A stretch of 5,377 nucleotides of DNA, from positions 1 to 5,377 of the forward strand of contig JAFPTE010000010.1 in the NCBI GenBank assembly GCA_017400415.1. Reading direction: 5' to 3'. A model generated the notes under the pieces. That model worked only from the letters and a program-made list of their open reading frames with translations, was not told the origin of the DNA and made no database searches. The first letter of the stretch is position 1. Every line of letters begins with the position of its first letter. Position numbers and translations under genes: made by a program. Origin of the DNA: Oscillospiraceae bacterium. GTDB taxonomy: Bacteria > Bacillota > Clostridia > Oscillospirales > Oscillospiraceae. Positions 5,307-5,377 of this stretch are shown here, piece after piece.

Positions 5307-5309
5307 GAA

Positions 5310-5331
5310 TGCACCTTGCGAATTAAACAAT
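5310..5331 (+). promoter_or_regulatory. BoxA-like stretch in the putative rRNA leader
   Basis: This run begins TGCACCTTG and continues with AATTAAACAAT. It resembles the pre-rRNA leader and spacer motif of Firmicutes (type TGTTCTTTGAAAACT), which includes the boxA antitermination element. The resemblance is from memory of the family pattern and is not exact. CCTTG (5314-5318) could also pair with CAAGG (5348-5352). Confidence 0.35.
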
Positions 5332-5363
5332 GTAGACGAGAAAGCACCAAGGAAAAAGGGCTC

Positions 5364-5377
5364 CTCGTGAAAACGAG
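5364..5377 (+). other. GAAA-capped hairpin at the window edge, possibly incomplete
   Basis: CTCGT (5364-5368), loop GAAA and ACGAG (5373-5377) form a perfect stem that ends exactly at the last base. The sequence just before it, GGGCTC (5358-5363), could extend the stem if the next bases outside the window are complementary. An earlier ACGAG (5336-5340) could pair with the same CTCGT, giving an alternative fold. Confidence 0.5.

Larger units (their letters stand above)
4997..5377. other. Gene-free right end: terminator, two tandem promoters, structured leader
   Basis: No convincing protein gene is found in these 381 bases. The left part holds the SLH-gene terminator. From 5054 to about 5105 I see nothing recognisable. 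A-tracts begin near 5111, followed by two repeated promoters and a hairpin-rich leader that continues past the window end. A 92-codon minus-strand reading frame (5072-5350) crosses both promoters and has no ribosome site or recognisable family, so it is not called. The layout suggests a stable RNA operon beginning to the right. Confidence 0.7.

Noticed and set aside
5072..5350. 92-codon minus-strand reading frame at the right end
   Set aside because: It covers both tandem promoters and A-tracts, which explain its Phe/Leu-rich translation. No ribosome site or family.

Overview
The window looks like a chromosomal segment of a moderately GC-rich, Gram-positive anaerobe of the class Clostridia. 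Oscillospiraceae relatives such as Oscillibacter, Flavonifractor or Intestinimonas would fit. The evidence is a clostridial-type SecA, a Rex redox repressor, two lipobox lipoproteins, a protein ending in three S-layer-homology (SLH) repeats, purine-rich ribosome binding sites and sigma-A-type promoters. The genus is an inference; no rRNA gene lies inside the window.

Layout. Positions 1-805 (minus strand) hold the N-terminal 268 codons of secA, which runs off the left edge. A 210-base divergent intergenic region (806-1015) carries an extended -10 promoter for secA and a second promoter, with palindromic and directly repeated elements, for a rightward operon. That operon (1016-3123) holds two tandem paralogous lipoproteins. 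Each matches the linker, FKBP-type PPIase and C-terminal parts of trigger factor but lacks its ribosome-binding domain. A TTCG-loop terminator closes it (3127-3158). A clear TTGCCA-N17-TATAAT promoter then drives rex (3279-3917). Rex overlaps by one base (TAATG) a signal-peptide protein with three C-terminal SLH repeats (3917-4996), which is followed by a near-copy of the first terminator (5021-5053).

The last ~380 bases contain no convincing protein gene. They hold two very similar strong promoters 104 bases apart (TTGACA-N17-TATTCT, A-tracts upstream), then a structured leader with a stable UUCG hairpin and a boxA-like stretch. This is the architecture of a ribosomal or other stable-RNA operon starting just beyond the right edge.

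How it may work together (inference): SecA powers export, and the two lipoproteins may act outside the membrane as trigger-factor-like foldases or holdases for secreted chains, a role PrsA fills in other Gram-positives. Rex reads the NADH/NAD+ ratio and is translationally linked to a cell-surface SLH protein. The most notable points are the duplicated exported trigger-factor-like pair beside secA with an internal 77-base identical tract, a possible Rex-like operator ahead of that pair, and the tandem stable-RNA promoters at the right end.
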